The notes under the pieces were generated by a model, which did no database searches, was not told where the DNA came from, and was given only the letters and a program-made list of their open reading frames with translations. Both the position numbers and the translations under genes were made by a program. From the NCBI GenBank assembly GCA_019115665.1, contig DXDD01000036.1, positions 1 to 64,000 of the forward strand: a stretch of DNA of 64,000 nucleotides. The letters are read 5' to 3'. Positions 1 to 9,674 of this stretch are shown in pieces (position 1 is the stretch's first letter; each line of letters begins with the position of its first letter). Source of the DNA: Candidatus Eisenbergiella pullistercoris. Lineage in GTDB: Bacteria; Bacillota; Clostridia; Lachnospirales; Lachnospiraceae.

Positions 1-579
1 AGCATAATCCGGCCTTTCAATTTCTCTTTCTATCCTCCAGTACTGACCGAACCCCTGCCTTATCCAGATTGTATACATACCGAGCAACCTGGCAGGAACA
101 ATATCGTTATCGATCCTGTCTCCTATCATGACTGCCTGCTGCGGCTTACATTGGCTTCGCTGCAGTGCCATATCAAAAATCCTCCGATCCGGCTTTGATA
201 CTCCTTCCTCTGCAGAAGCTACCACCAGATCCAGATACTTCAGAACTCCATAGTTCTTCAGTCGCTCCTCAGTTCCGGGGCGCTGATTTGCTATAATACC
301 CAAACGATATTTTCTACTCAAAATACCCAGGCATTTGGCGGCATCAGTATACAAAATCTCTCCTTCCGGATTCCAAGCGGGTACAGGAACACCATATTTC
401 TTCGCGATCTCCAGATCTCCCTTCCGATTCTGTCTGTAAAGCTCCATCGCGCCTTCATAGACGTTCTCATAAGAAACCCCGGACAGTGCAGCGATCTTCC
501 TTAGCCTGTACTCATAAGGAATGCGCTCATCAATCAGGGTGGAACCCATATCAAAAAAGAGCCATTTTATTCCTTCCAT
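1..579 (-). CDS. HAD family hydrolase (C-terminus beyond window start)
   Basis: Reverse-strand translation begins MEGIKWLFFDMGSTLIDERIPYEYR... and contains ...KPDRRIFDMAL...VMIGDRIDNDIVPA..., matching HAD motifs I and III/IV; runs off the left edge. Confidence 0.8.
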   Translation of the reverse strand, partial: MEGIKWLFFDMGSTLIDERIPYEYRLRKIAALSGVSYENVYEGAMELYRQNRKGDLEIAKKYGVPVPAWNPEGEILYTDAAKCLGILSRKYRLGIIANQRPGTEERLKNYGVLKYLDLVVASAEEGVSKPDRRIFDMALQRSQCKPQQAVMIGDRIDNDIVPARLLGMYTIWIRQGFGQYWRIEREIERPDYA

Positions 580-590
580 TGTTTCACTCC

Positions 591-622
591 AAAACTGCCG
601 CACAGGTTTCCCCGTGCGGCAG
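591..622 (-). terminator. Putative intrinsic terminator after the radical SAM gene
   Basis: Perfect 9-bp stem CTGCCGCAC/GTGCGGCAG (595-603/614-622), followed on the minus strand by TTTT. Confidence 0.5.
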
Positions 623-638
623 TCATAATTTTGCCCGT

Positions 639-1589
639 TTATTTTTTCCTGTTCTTCTTCAGAATGTCGTTCACAATATCCATCCGCAGCCCCGCGTCGA
701 TGAAATCGCAGTGCTTGCAGAAGGGATAATTCTGTCTGCCGTCCTTCACGGCCTCTCTCAGCTTCTGATAGGCCGGGCTGTTCCAGGCATCCTTCAGGGG
801 TGTCTTCGTCAGATCGCCCATATCCGTCACCTCAAAGTTGTCGCAACAGCAGATTCCCAGCTTGCCGTTCGGGGTGATCCACATATCCGTGTAGGGCATC
901 AGGCAGGTTTCCTTAATGACCTTCTCCGTAGCCGCCTTGTTCGGCGCGCTTCCGGCCCGGTTGGTCAGGACCTCCTTCAGATAGCGCATCTGGATCAGGA
1001 TGTCCACATCCTTGAACTCGTCCGGATGGCTTTTCACATATTCATAGATCTCCTGGATGTTGTCATGGAACTTCATGTCCAGGCAGTAATTGTTGATGAT
1101 GAGCTGATTCACGAAAGGGACGATGGCCTTCACCTTGTCCACGGTCAGAAGCAGGCCGTTGGTGGACATGAAGATGAACACATCCGGGAGCTGCTCCCTG
1201 GCGTACTTGTGAAACTCCACGATCCGGGTATCCAGCCAGGGTTCGTTGTTTCCATACAAAGTCAGATGGCCCTTATAGCCCCAGTCGCGGAGCTGATCGA
1301 TGATGCTGTAGTACAGCTCGTCCGACATCCTGGCATAGGGACGCTTTTCCGCGTTCTTGTTCGCGGTGCAGAATTCACAGGTGCTGTTGCAGCGGTTGAT
1401 CGTCTCCAGGTTCACCACATTGGGGTGCGGGATCGGATCGCTCTCCATGAAATATTTGATATATTCTCTCTGAGATTTTCCTCTCGTCAGAAACTGCAGG
1501 GTCAGATATCCCTCGCTCGCCAGCTTCGGGAAATATTTTCTCATGTTCCAGCCGAATTTTCCGGCGTAGTTGTGAACTCTGATCGGCAT
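639..1589 (-). CDS. Radical SAM/SPASM domain protein
   Basis: CNSTCEFC (CxxxCxxC) motif plus a C-terminal Cys-rich SPASM-like region (CLMPYTDMWITPNGKLGICCCDNF...YPFCKHC); start taken at MPIRVHNYAG rather than the longer ORF start at 1733. Confidence 0.8.
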   Translation of the reverse strand: MPIRVHNYAGKFGWNMRKYFPKLASEGYLTLQFLTRGKSQREYIKYFMESDPIPHPNVVNLETINRCNSTCEFCTANKNAEKRPYARMSDELYYSIIDQLRDWGYKGHLTLYGNNEPWLDTRIVEFHKYAREQLPDVFIFMSTNGLLLTVDKVKAIVPFVNQLIINNYCLDMKFHDNIQEIYEYVKSHPDEFKDVDILIQMRYLKEVLTNRAGSAPNKAATEKVIKETCLMPYTDMWITPNGKLGICCCDNFEVTDMGDLTKTPLKDAWNSPAYQKLREAVKDGRQNYPFCKHCDFIDAGLRMDIVNDILKKNRKK

Positions 1590-1751
1590 TGCGCTATCTC
1601 CTTTATCCTTTGCTTTTCGGCCAGAACGGCTCGTTCGTGCGTTATCATCATAGCACCGGGGGGCTTTTCTGTCAATTCCGGCGGGGAACCTGAAATTGGG
1701 GAACCTGAGCATCTCCCCGTGGGATTTTTTCACACTTCCTTTTTCATTCCA

Positions 1752-3101
1752 TTAATCTTTCAGGCAACCAATTGGAACTACGTAAACTCCATCCTGCCGT
1801 CTGTATGCATAATCTCCCACTCCAATAAGGACCATTAAAAAGGAGGGGGCTTTCATCTTTGTTGTATCAATTTTTTCCTTCAGAGTCCTGAGATTTTCCG
1901 CCCCTTCCTCAATCAGTCTCTCTCCGCCAAGCTTCACTTCAACCAATCCATAAGAACCGTTTCTCAGGTGAACCACCGCATCACATTCCAATCCTGTTTT
2001 ATCCCGGAAATGATATATTTTCCCATTCAGCGCATCAGCAAATACCCTCAAATCTCTGATACACATTGTTTCAAAGAACAGACCAAAGGTATTCAAATCC
2101 CCAATCAAATCCTGGGGGCCTAATCCCAGGGCGGCAACAGCAATGGAAGGATCGACAAAATAGCGGGTATTCGAAGTCCTGATTGCTGTTTTGGAACGAA
2201 GATTTGGATTCCATGCCTCCATTTCCTCAATTACGAATATTTTCTGCAATGCATTGATATAGGAATATACCGTGTCTGTATCAAAAGATTCCGCGTCGTT
2301 CGCCATAATATCATCCCTAAGCAGCGTATTCGTTGCCTGCGAACCCTGATTTCTTGCGTAAGAGCGCATAAGACGTTTTACCCGTTCCGGGTTTCTTGTC
2401 ACGCCATCTGCGCGGGAGATATCTGATCTCACGACAGCATCATAATAGTCAAATGCCTGCTCAAGAGCAATGTCTCCTTTCAGGTCGGTTGCCCTTGGCC
2501 AGCCGCCGCGGCACACCAGAAATGCCAGTTGATTCAGGTCAAGCGAATTTTCTCCTTCGATCTGATCCGGCGTTTCAAAAAGCTCTTTTAAACTTACCTC
2601 GCCAGTTGAATCCAGAGATTCATATAAACTCATTGGCCGCATCAATATCCATGAAAAACGTCCTGTCCCTGTATGATGGATATGCTCATAGGAGGCAGGA
2701 ACCGCAGACCCTGTCAGAATGAACTGCCCCAGTTCATCCCTGTGATCGACCTCAAATCTGACAGCATCCCACAGTTTTGGAGCAATCTGCCATTCATCGA
2801 TCAGCCGCGGAATTTTTCCCTTCAGGAGCCTCCCCGGACTGATTTCTGCCATCGCCAGGTTTTGTTTTTCTTTTTCCGGATCTGCCATATAAAGAATACT
2901 CCCGGCAATCTGCTCCGCCGTTGTTGTTTTTCCGCACCATTTGGGACCTTCAATCAAAACAGCGCCTTTTCCAAGGAGACGTTTTTCTAATATTTTATCC
3001 GCAATCCTTGCTTTATATTTTCTCATTTCACCCGAGCCTCCTGCCATATGATATCCTAAGATTTCCCCCATTCTGTTAAAATCATACCTTCTTTTCGGCA
3101 T
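1752..3101 (-). CDS. AAA+ ATPase with DUF4143-type C-terminus
   Basis: Walker A IEGPKWCGKTTTAEQ, LIDEWQ Walker B, C-terminal nuclease-like region (HFRDKTGLECDAVVHL..YGLVEVKLGG). Alternative start at ~3026 (MRKYKARIADK), which has a GGAGG Shine-Dalgarno. Confidence 0.8.
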   Translation of the reverse strand: MPKRRYDFNRMGEILGYHMAGGSGEMRKYKARIADKILEKRLLGKGAVLIEGPKWCGKTTTAEQIAGSILYMADPEKEKQNLAMAEISPGRLLKGKIPRLIDEWQIAPKLWDAVRFEVDHRDELGQFILTGSAVPASYEHIHHTGTGRFSWILMRPMSLYESLDSTGEVSLKELFETPDQIEGENSLDLNQLAFLVCRGGWPRATDLKGDIALEQAFDYYDAVVRSDISRADGVTRNPERVKRLMRSYARNQGSQATNTLLRDDIMANDAESFDTDTVYSYINALQKIFVIEEMEAWNPNLRSKTAIRTSNTRYFVDPSIAVAALGLGPQDLIGDLNTFGLFFETMCIRDLRVFADALNGKIYHFRDKTGLECDAVVHLRNGSYGLVEVKLGGERLIEEGAENLRTLKEKIDTTKMKAPSFLMVLIGVGDYAYRRQDGVYVVPIGCLKD

Positions 3102-3200
3102 TTTGGCAAATAATTTTTCGGCATTATGGCGTTATATTATTCGGTGTTTTGGCGTTATATTTTTCGGCATTTTGGCATTATACTTTTCGGTGTTTTGGCA
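3086..3200. repeat. 23-bp tandem repeat, ~5 copies, overlapping the 5' end of the AAA/DUF4143 gene
   Basis: Units such as TTATATTATTCGGTGTTTTGGCG / TTATATTTTTCGGCATTTTGGCA / TTATACTTTTCGGTGTTTTGGCA at 3132, 3155 and 3178, with a diverged unit at 3109 and another over the annotated start codon. Confidence 0.9.
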
Positions 3201-3218
3201 TCTACAGCAGCTTTCGCC

Positions 3219-5186
3219 TCATTCCTGCCCATACACATAGATCGTATAAGGCGACCCTTCCCCGCTGTATGTCCCAATCAGCGTGAACCCAAGCTCCGGC
3301 GCATTCCCGATCTCGATCCGGGAAAACAGATATTTTCCGCCAAGCTCCCGGAACATATCTGCGTCAATATAGAGCGCATCGTCCGCCACCCGCATGGTGC
3401 GCACCGGATTCCAGGTGTTCTCGCCGGAGCCGGAGAAGATATAGGCTCTGGCTCCCCAGTCCCAGAAATAGGTATCCCATTCCTGTACCCGTTCGGTGGC
3501 GGGAGCGATCATGGCGCCGAATTTTTCCTTGTATTCCTGGGGATAAAAGCCCAGATAGCCGTCCAGGGTGGAGATCCCGTTATAGGACAGGACCGCCGGA
3601 TGCATGCCGTAGGCGATGCCATACTCCCCGTCATAGCCGATGTCCTCTTTGATCTCATCGAACAGCTCTTCCGAGAAAAACTCCCGGTAGTTCAGATTTT
3701 CCACTTCCACGCCCCTCACCAGCCGGTAAGCATGGTAATAGAGGGTGTAATAAAAATCGTTGTATACCGCAGGGGTCAGCACCACCACGGCAAGGCTGAT
3801 GAGAAGAAGCGCGTTCCCCAGCCATTTCTTTCTTCTGTCATAGAGATATTTCACCAGCAGAAACAGGGCCGCGTACCACAGGAAGGGATTGAAAAATACG
3901 GTCCGGTTGAACTGAAAGCCCTCCAGAGGCGGGATCAGCGTCTCAAACAGCTCCCGCAGGCCGCCCCAGTAGTAGAAGCCGTAGATCAGGCAGTTTCCCA
4001 CGATAAAATATAGCACCAAGCAGAAGCTGTCCGTCAGGAGCCGTTTCGGCAGCCCCTGGCGCAGGAAGCAGGCCGCCCGGAACAGGAAAAACAGCAGGCA
4101 GAGCGGCAGCAGGAACCGGGTATGGGAGGGCTGGGCATGGAAGATCGCCTGGGAAAAGACCTCCCAGATGGTCTTCACGATCTGTCCCGCCGTGAAATTA
4201 TCCTCCGCCATGCTCCCCCGCATGGTCTCCACACTGGGAAACAGCATTTCTCCGAACAGCCGGTATTCAAACACGATATACCCCAGAGACAGGACGATCA
4301 GCGCCGCCAGAAGCCGCCAGCTGAAAAAACGGAATATTCCGCGCTTTCTCCCCCGCAGGCCGTCCCTCACCCACAGGATCAGAATCGCGAGGAGCAGATA
4401 GCCCAGAATGAAAATGCCGAAATAGGAAAAATAGGAAAGCAGCGGATAGAAAAACAGAAGCAGCAGGCTGAACAGCCAGCCGCGCGTTTTCCTTTCCTGC
4501 GGTCTGACGGCAGTCTCTGTCCGGCCGCCATGCTCCGGCTTCGGCCTTCTCCCATTCCAGGGAGCTTCGCCCCGGTAGATCCTGCGAAGCAGGAAGATCA
4601 CAAGGGGAATGGAAGAAAAGGCGATCCCGTAGGTAGGAAACAGCGGCAGCAGACCGTAGATCAGCCCGCAGACCACCGCGATGGGACGGTACTTTTCCCA
4701 GGCGTTTTCCCGGCCCGAAGCGGCGCTTTGTACCCCCGCAGCATTCTGTCCGGCGGCAGCGCACTGCCCCGTCGCAGCATCCTGCCCCGCCGGCAGGCTG
4801 CCGGCGGAAGACCGTCCGTTCGTATCATAAATATCCTTCGCCAGCACGTACACGGAAAAGACCGCGGTCAGGATCTTCAGGAAATAGCCGCACAGATAGG
4901 CGGCAAAGGGCGGGAGCAGAAAAAAAAGAATATTATACAGGGAAAACTCCGAGCTCAGGTAATCCCTGGTGATGCCGCCCAGAATAGGGACCACGGCGTC
5001 ATGGGCAAAAAAGGTGCCGGAATGCTTCATCGCCATGAAATGCCCCATGAACAGGTCCAGATTGTCATGGACGGCGATGTAACTGTTTTCTCCGACAAAA
5101 AGAAAAACCGCCGCCTCTCCCAGAACGGCGGCTCCCAGCAGGAACCAGTACCATTTTTTGATCACGGGCTGCAGCAGTTTTTTCAT
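3219..5186 (-). CDS. Large polytopic membrane protein (DUF6044/YfhO-like)
   Basis: Many hydrophobic segments; N-terminal GENSYIAVHDNLDLFMGHF motif typical of this family of GT-C-like membrane proteins. Confidence 0.6.
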   Translation of the reverse strand: MKKLLQPVIKKWYWFLLGAAVLGEAAVFLFVGENSYIAVHDNLDLFMGHFMAMKHSGTFFAHDAVVPILGGITRDYLSSEFSLYNILFFLLPPFAAYLCGYFLKILTAVFSVYVLAKDIYDTNGRSSAGSLPAGQDAATGQCAAAGQNAAGVQSAASGRENAWEKYRPIAVVCGLIYGLLPLFPTYGIAFSSIPLVIFLLRRIYRGEAPWNGRRPKPEHGGRTETAVRPQERKTRGWLFSLLLLFFYPLLSYFSYFGIFILGYLLLAILILWVRDGLRGRKRGIFRFFSWRLLAALIVLSLGYIVFEYRLFGEMLFPSVETMRGSMAEDNFTAGQIVKTIWEVFSQAIFHAQPSHTRFLLPLCLLFFLFRAACFLRQGLPKRLLTDSFCLVLYFIVGNCLIYGFYYWGGLRELFETLIPPLEGFQFNRTVFFNPFLWYAALFLLVKYLYDRRKKWLGNALLLISLAVVVLTPAVYNDFYYTLYYHAYRLVRGVEVENLNYREFFSEELFDEIKEDIGYDGEYGIAYGMHPAVLSYNGISTLDGYLGFYPQEYKEKFGAMIAPATERVQEWDTYFWDWGARAYIFSGSGENTWNPVRTMRVADDALYIDADMFRELGGKYLFSRIEIGNAPELGFTLIGTYSGEGSPYTIYVYGQE

Positions 5187-5680
5187 TTTCCTTCTCCTTC
5201 GCGCTTTTCTTTCCGTGCGTCCGCTCCGGCTTCCTCCGGTCTGTCCGGAGCGTTTTCCATATGCCGCCGGACCAGGTCCGCGATGGTCACATGATCCACG
5301 ACCCCGTTCACCGCATCCGCCAGCTGCCGCCAGACGCCGGCCGCCTCACAGAAGGACTGCCGGCCGCAGCCGCCGTCCTCTCCGCATTCCTCCAGACAGG
5401 GAGCGGGACTTAATGAGCCCTCCGTCAGGCGCAGGATCTGCCCCACCGTATAGTCTTCGGGGTTTCCGGCAAGGCAGTAACCGCCCTGGGCGCCTCTGAC
5501 GCTGCGGACAAAACCTGCCCGGTTCAGGACCGCTATGATCTGTTCCAGATATTTTTCCGATATCCCCTGGCGCTCTGCGATCTGCCTTGCCTTCACATAC
5601 TCTTTCCGGCCGTACAGCGCCAGATCCAGCATGACGCGGACCGCATATCTGCCTTTGGTGGAAATTCTCATGGCACTCAT
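5183..5680 (-). CDS. Rrf2 family transcriptional regulator (CymR/IscR-like)
   Basis: MRISTKGRYAVRVMLDLAL...IAERQGISEKYLEQI...VRSVRGAQGGYCLA, a canonical Rrf2 winged helix; neighbours metQIN and cysK. Confidence 0.9.
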   Translation of the reverse strand: MSAMRISTKGRYAVRVMLDLALYGRKEYVKARQIAERQGISEKYLEQIIAVLNRAGFVRSVRGAQGGYCLAGNPEDYTVGQILRLTEGSLSPAPCLEECGEDGGCGRQSFCEAAGVWRQLADAVNGVVDHVTIADLVRRHMENAPDRPEEAGADARKEKREGEGK

Positions 5681-5756
5681 TCCGTTCTCGTTCCTTTCAT
5701 ATCCGGGTACGGCGGACCGTACCCGGATACTGTCCGCAGCAGGTCAGGCCCTCAGA

Positions 5757-5840
5757 GAACCGTTCCGGTCATCCCCTTGCAGGGAGCCGTTTCGGTCCCC
5801 CCTCGAAGGGAGCTGTTTTGGTCATCCCTCAAAGGGAACC
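5757..5840. repeat. 26-27-bp tandem repeat (3.2 copies) spanning the metQ stop codon
   Basis: GAACCGTTCCGGTCATCCCCTTGCAGG / GAGCCGTTTCGGTCCCCCCTCGAAGG / GAGCTGTTTTGGTCATCCCTCAAAGG / GAACC. Confidence 0.75.
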
Positions 5841-6802
5841 ACGGAGCCCTGATAGGTGTCCTCGATGTACTGTCTGATCTCATCGGATTTCAGCACGGAT
5901 ACCAGAGCCTGGATCCCTTCGCTGTTTTCATTTCCTTCTTTTACCGCCACAACGTTCACATATTTCTGTACCGCCTCGGAATCGGAGGTCTCCACAGCCA
6001 GCGCGTCCGTGGAAGCGTTCAGTCCCGCCTGCAGCGCGTAGTTTCCGTTGATCACCGCGAAGTCAAAGTCTGGAAGGCTTCTCGGGATCTGCTCCGCAGC
6101 CAGCTCGATAAAGGAAATGTTGTGCGGGTTGTCGGTAATATCATTCACCGTGGCGTTGATGCCAGCATCCGCGTTCAGGGTGATCAGGCCCTGCTCCTGC
6201 AGAAGAAGGAGCGCTCTCGCCTCGTTGGTGGTATCATTGGGAACCGCGATCTCCGCGCCGTCCGTGATGGCCGCAAGGTCGCTCTGCTTTCCGGGATAGA
6301 TTCCGAGAGGCTCATAGTGGATGCTTCCGGCGCTCACCAGATGGGTTCCTCTTTCCTCGTTAAAGCTTTCCAGATAGGTGATGTGCTGGAAATAGTTGGC
6401 GTCGATCTCGTCGCTCTCCACAACCTCATTGGGCATGATATAATCGGTGAACTCCGTCACCTCCAGCGTCCAGCCCTGCTCAGCCAGAAGGGGAGCCGCA
6501 GCGGCAAGGATCTCCGCGTGAGGCACGCTGGTGGCCGCCACAGTGATGGTTCCTTTGGACTCTACGGCCTGGGTTTCCGCCGCATCGCTCTCAGCCGCCT
6601 CTGTTTCGGAAGCGCCGGTCTCAGCCGCGGCGCTCTCCTGCACGCTTTCCGCTTCTGCGGCCGCCGTCTCCGCAACCGCCGTGCTTTCTGCGGAAGCCGC
6701 GCTCTCCGCGCCCGTTCCCTGCGCCGCGTCCGAGCCGCAGCCCGCCAGCAGGCCGGCGGTCAGAAGCGCCGCTGTGATCAGTGACAATGCTTTCTTTTTC
6801 AT
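5822..6802 (-). CDS. metQ: MetQ/NlpA family ABC transporter substrate-binding lipoprotein
   Basis: Lipobox LLAGCGSD, Ala/Glu-rich linker, then ITVAATSVPHAEIL...LEVTEFTDYIMPNEVVESDEIDANYFQHITYLE, the NlpA/MetQ signature; next to metI and metN. Confidence 0.93.
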   Translation of the reverse strand: MKKKALSLITAALLTAGLLAGCGSDAAQGTGAESAASAESTAVAETAAAEAESVQESAAAETGASETEAAESDAAETQAVESKGTITVAATSVPHAEILAAAAPLLAEQGWTLEVTEFTDYIMPNEVVESDEIDANYFQHITYLESFNEERGTHLVSAGSIHYEPLGIYPGKQSDLAAITDGAEIAVPNDTTNEARALLLLQEQGLITLNADAGINATVNDITDNPHNISFIELAAEQIPRSLPDFDFAVINGNYALQAGLNASTDALAVETSDSEAVQKYVNVVAVKEGNENSEGIQALVSVLKSDEIRQYIEDTYQGSVVPFEG

Positions 6803-6968
6803 AATCTCCTCCATTCCGCCGGGGCTTTTTCCCCGGCATGTCTTTTGCAGCCCTCCCGACGCCGTTTCTTTTTTCCGGCAGAAAGGAAATGGCCGCAGCC
6901 TTCCCGGCAGAAGACCGCCGGCCTGTCATTGGCCATCGGAACGTGATCCGCCGGTCTATCATCGGCCG

Positions 6969-7634
6969 TCAGAGCGTGATCCGCCGGTCCAGCTTCCTCG
7001 CCAGCTTCATGCAGATCGCCTGCATGATCTGTACCAGGACCACCAGAAGGATCACGGTGACGATCATGATATCAAATTCATAACGGTTGTAGCCGTAACG
7101 GATGGCGATATCGCCAAGTCCGCCGCCGCCCACCGCTCCGGCCATGGCCGAATAGCCCAGGATTGTCCCGAGAGCGATCGCCAGGTTGGAAAGCAGAGAG
7201 GAACGGGCCTCCAGAAGCATCACCTTCGTCACGATGGTGGGGATTCCCGCGCCCATGCTCTTCGCCGCTTCGACCACGCCCCGGTCCACCTCAAGCAGGG
7301 AGGATTCCACCAGCCTCGCCACAAAGGGAGCCGCCGCAAGCGTCAGCGGAACCACCGTTGCGCTGGGGCCGTAGCTTTTTCCCACGATAGCCCTGGTGAG
7401 CGGGATCACCAGGATCAGAAGGATCAGGAAGGGGATGCTTCGGGTGATGTTCACGATCACATCCAGCACCCGGTTCACCGCCGCGTTGGGTTTAAGCCCC
7501 TCGCGCCCCGTCACCACCAGGGCCACGCCCACGGGGAGCCCGATCACATATGCCATAAGGGTGGAGAGGAGCGTCATGTAAATGGTGGCAAACGTGCCCT
7601 CCACGATCATCATTACCGTTGCGCTATTCCACAT
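6969..7634 (-). CDS. metI: Methionine ABC transporter permease
   Basis: MetI-type permease (LSTLMAYVIGLPVGVALVVT...RSIPFLILLILVIPLTR...) between metQ and metN. Confidence 0.93.
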   Translation of the reverse strand: MWNSATVMMIVEGTFATIYMTLLSTLMAYVIGLPVGVALVVTGREGLKPNAAVNRVLDVIVNITRSIPFLILLILVIPLTRAIVGKSYGPSATVVPLTLAAAPFVARLVESSLLEVDRGVVEAAKSMGAGIPTIVTKVMLLEARSSLLSNLAIALGTILGYSAMAGAVGGGGLGDIAIRYGYNRYEFDIMIVTVILLVVLVQIMQAICMKLARKLDRRITL

Positions 7635-8637
7635 AATCGTCCAGCTCCTCCACCGTTAATTTTCTGTCCTTCAGATATTGTATCATCTTCTCCGCCGTCT
7701 GTTCGTCCTCCGGAAGCTGCAGGATCATCTGCCCTCTGGCGATGCCTCCCACATCCTGGGTATCCGCAAGCAGGATGTTCACCGACGCCCTGCATTCCAG
7801 TACCATGTTGGCGATCACCGGCTCGAAGGAGGAATTTTCCGTGAAAACGATGCGGATGCACCGCTTGCTGGTCATGATCGGCGTCCTCTTCTCTCCCTGG
7901 AAGACCAGCTTCTTCGCCGCCTTCGACTTCGGCGAAGTGAAGACCTCCTCCACGGTCCCGGTCTCCACCAGGCTTCCGCTGTCGATGATGGCCACATGGC
8001 TGCAGATCTCCTGCACCACGCTCATCTCATGGGTGATGATCACGATGGTGATGCCGTACTCTTTATTGATCCTGGACAGAAGCTCCAGGATGGAGCGGGT
8101 GGTCCTGGGATCCAGGGCGCTGGTCGCCTCGTCGCACAGAAGGATCCTCGGGTTCATGGCAAGGGCGCGGGCGATGGCCACCCTCTGCTTCTGTCCTCCG
8201 GAAAGCTGTGCCGGATAGGCGTCCGCCTTTTCCTCCAGCTCCACGATCTTCAGAAGCTCCCCGGCCTTTTTCCTGGCTTCCTTCTTCTTTTCTCCCAGGA
8301 TCTCCAGTGCGAAGCACACGTTGTCCAGCACCGTCCGCTGCATCAGCAGATTGAAATGCTGGAAGATCATCGCCACGCTGTTCCTGACCTTTCTCAGCTC
8401 CTTATCGCTGCAGCCCGCCAGATCCACGCCGTCGATCAGCACGGTTCCTTCCGTGGGCCTTTCCAGAAAATTCAGGCATCTCACCAGCGTGCTCTTGCCC
8501 GCTCCGGACATGCCGATGATGCCGTAGATATCTCCTTTGCCGATATCCAGGCTGATGTTTTTCAGAGCTTCGATCTCTCCATCCTTCGTCCGGAAGGTCT
8601 TCGACACGTTCCGGATCTGAATCACAGGTGTTTCCAT
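7624..8637 (-). CDS. metN: Methionine ABC transporter ATP-binding protein
   Basis: Walker A GMSGAGKSTLVR, signature LSGGQKQRVAIARAL, LLCDEATSALDP, C-terminal NIL-type domain; start METPVIQIRNVSK at 8637. Confidence 0.95.
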   Translation of the reverse strand: METPVIQIRNVSKTFRTKDGEIEALKNISLDIGKGDIYGIIGMSGAGKSTLVRCLNFLERPTEGTVLIDGVDLAGCSDKELRKVRNSVAMIFQHFNLLMQRTVLDNVCFALEILGEKKKEARKKAGELLKIVELEEKADAYPAQLSGGQKQRVAIARALAMNPRILLCDEATSALDPRTTRSILELLSRINKEYGITIVIITHEMSVVQEICSHVAIIDSGSLVETGTVEEVFTSPKSKAAKKLVFQGEKRTPIMTSKRCIRIVFTENSSFEPVIANMVLECRASVNILLADTQDVGGIARGQMILQLPEDEQTAEKMIQYLKDRKLTVEELDDYVE

Positions 8638-8673
8638 TCCCGTCCGCTCCTTCTGCTTTCGTAAATTGAACCA

Positions 8674-8704
8674 ATCATACCACAATCCGGCCGGCTCTGT
8701 AAAT
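8674..8704 (-). promoter_or_regulatory. Putative promoter for metNIQ
   Basis: TTTACA-N19-TATGAT on the minus strand with extended -10 (TGGTATGAT). Confidence 0.45.
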
Positions 8705-8747
8705 AGGCGCGTACCGTTCAGCCTCCGGCTGAATGGTAACCCCAGGA

Positions 8748-9674
8748 TCAAAAAAGCGGCGTGGACAGGTACCGGTCCCCGGAGTCCGGAAGCAGAACCA
8801 CGATCGTTTTTCCCTGATTTTCCGGCCGCCCGGCGAGGATCTGCGCCGCATGCAGGGCCGCGCCCGAGGAGATGCCCGCCAGGATCCCCTCCTGCGCCGC
8901 CAGCCTGCGCCCGGCGGCGTAGGCATCCTCTTCCCATACCGGGATCACCTCGTCGCAGATCCCGGTATCCAGCACCGACGGCACGAAGCCCGCGCCGATC
9001 CCCTGCAGGCCGTGCGCTCCCGCCTTCCCGCCGGAAAGCACAGCCGAGCCCGCCGGCTCCACAGCGACCACCCGGACCGCCGGAGCTTTCTCCTTCAGAT
9101 ATCTCCCCACGCCCGTAATGGTGCCGCCCGAGCCGACGCCCGCCACAAAAAGATCCACCCTTCCGTCCGTATCCTCCCAGATCTCCGGCCCCGTGGTCAG
9201 ATAATGGGCCTTCGCGTTGGAAGGATTGTCAAACTGCCCCGGAATGAACGCACCCGGGATCTGCTCCTTCAGCTCCTGCGCCTTCCGGATCGCCCCCGCC
9301 ATGCCTTCCTCTCCCGGCGTCAGAACGATATCCGCCCCATAGGCGGCCAGCAGCTTCCGACGCTCTTCGCTCATGGTTTCCGGCATGGTCAGGATCACCC
9401 GGTATCCCCGGACGGCCGCGATCGCCGCCAGGCCGATCCCCGTATTTCCGCTGGTGGGCTCGATGACCGCCGCTCCCGGCTTCAGGCTCCCGTCCGCCTC
9501 CGCGTCCAGGATCATCCGGAGCGCCGCCCGGTCCTTCACGCTTCCGGTGGGGTTCAGATATTCCAGCTTTGCCAGAAGCCGCACGCCTTCGATCCCCGCC
9601 TGTCCGGCATAATTTCCCAGCTCCATCAGAGGCGTCCGCCCGATCAGCTCCGTCACATTTTTCCGAATCTCCAT
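8748..9674 (-). CDS. cysK: Cysteine synthase A (O-acetylserine sulfhydrylase)
   Basis: LIGRTPLMEL, LNPTGSVKDRAA (PLP lysine), EPTSGNTGIGLA, GVGSGGTITGVGRYLKE. Confidence 0.95.
   Translation of the reverse strand: MEIRKNVTELIGRTPLMELGNYAGQAGIEGVRLLAKLEYLNPTGSVKDRAALRMILDAEADGSLKPGAAVIEPTSGNTGIGLAAIAAVRGYRVILTMPETMSEERRKLLAAYGADIVLTPGEEGMAGAIRKAQELKEQIPGAFIPGQFDNPSNAKAHYLTTGPEIWEDTDGRVDLFVAGVGSGGTITGVGRYLKEKAPAVRVVAVEPAGSAVLSGGKAGAHGLQGIGAGFVPSVLDTGICDEVIPVWEEDAYAAGRRLAAQEGILAGISSGAALHAAQILAGRPENQGKTIVVLLPDSGDRYLSTPLF

Noticed and set aside
5699-5730. TATCCGGGTACGG/CCGTACCCGGATA hairpin as an intrinsic terminator
   Set aside because: 13-bp stem is real, but no T-tract follows on either strand; function left unassigned.
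8638-8937. 100-aa N-terminal extension of metN in the ORF track
   Set aside because: Overlaps the cysK 3' end and contains a promoter-like sequence; the METPVIQIRNVSK start at 8637 fits the MetN family.
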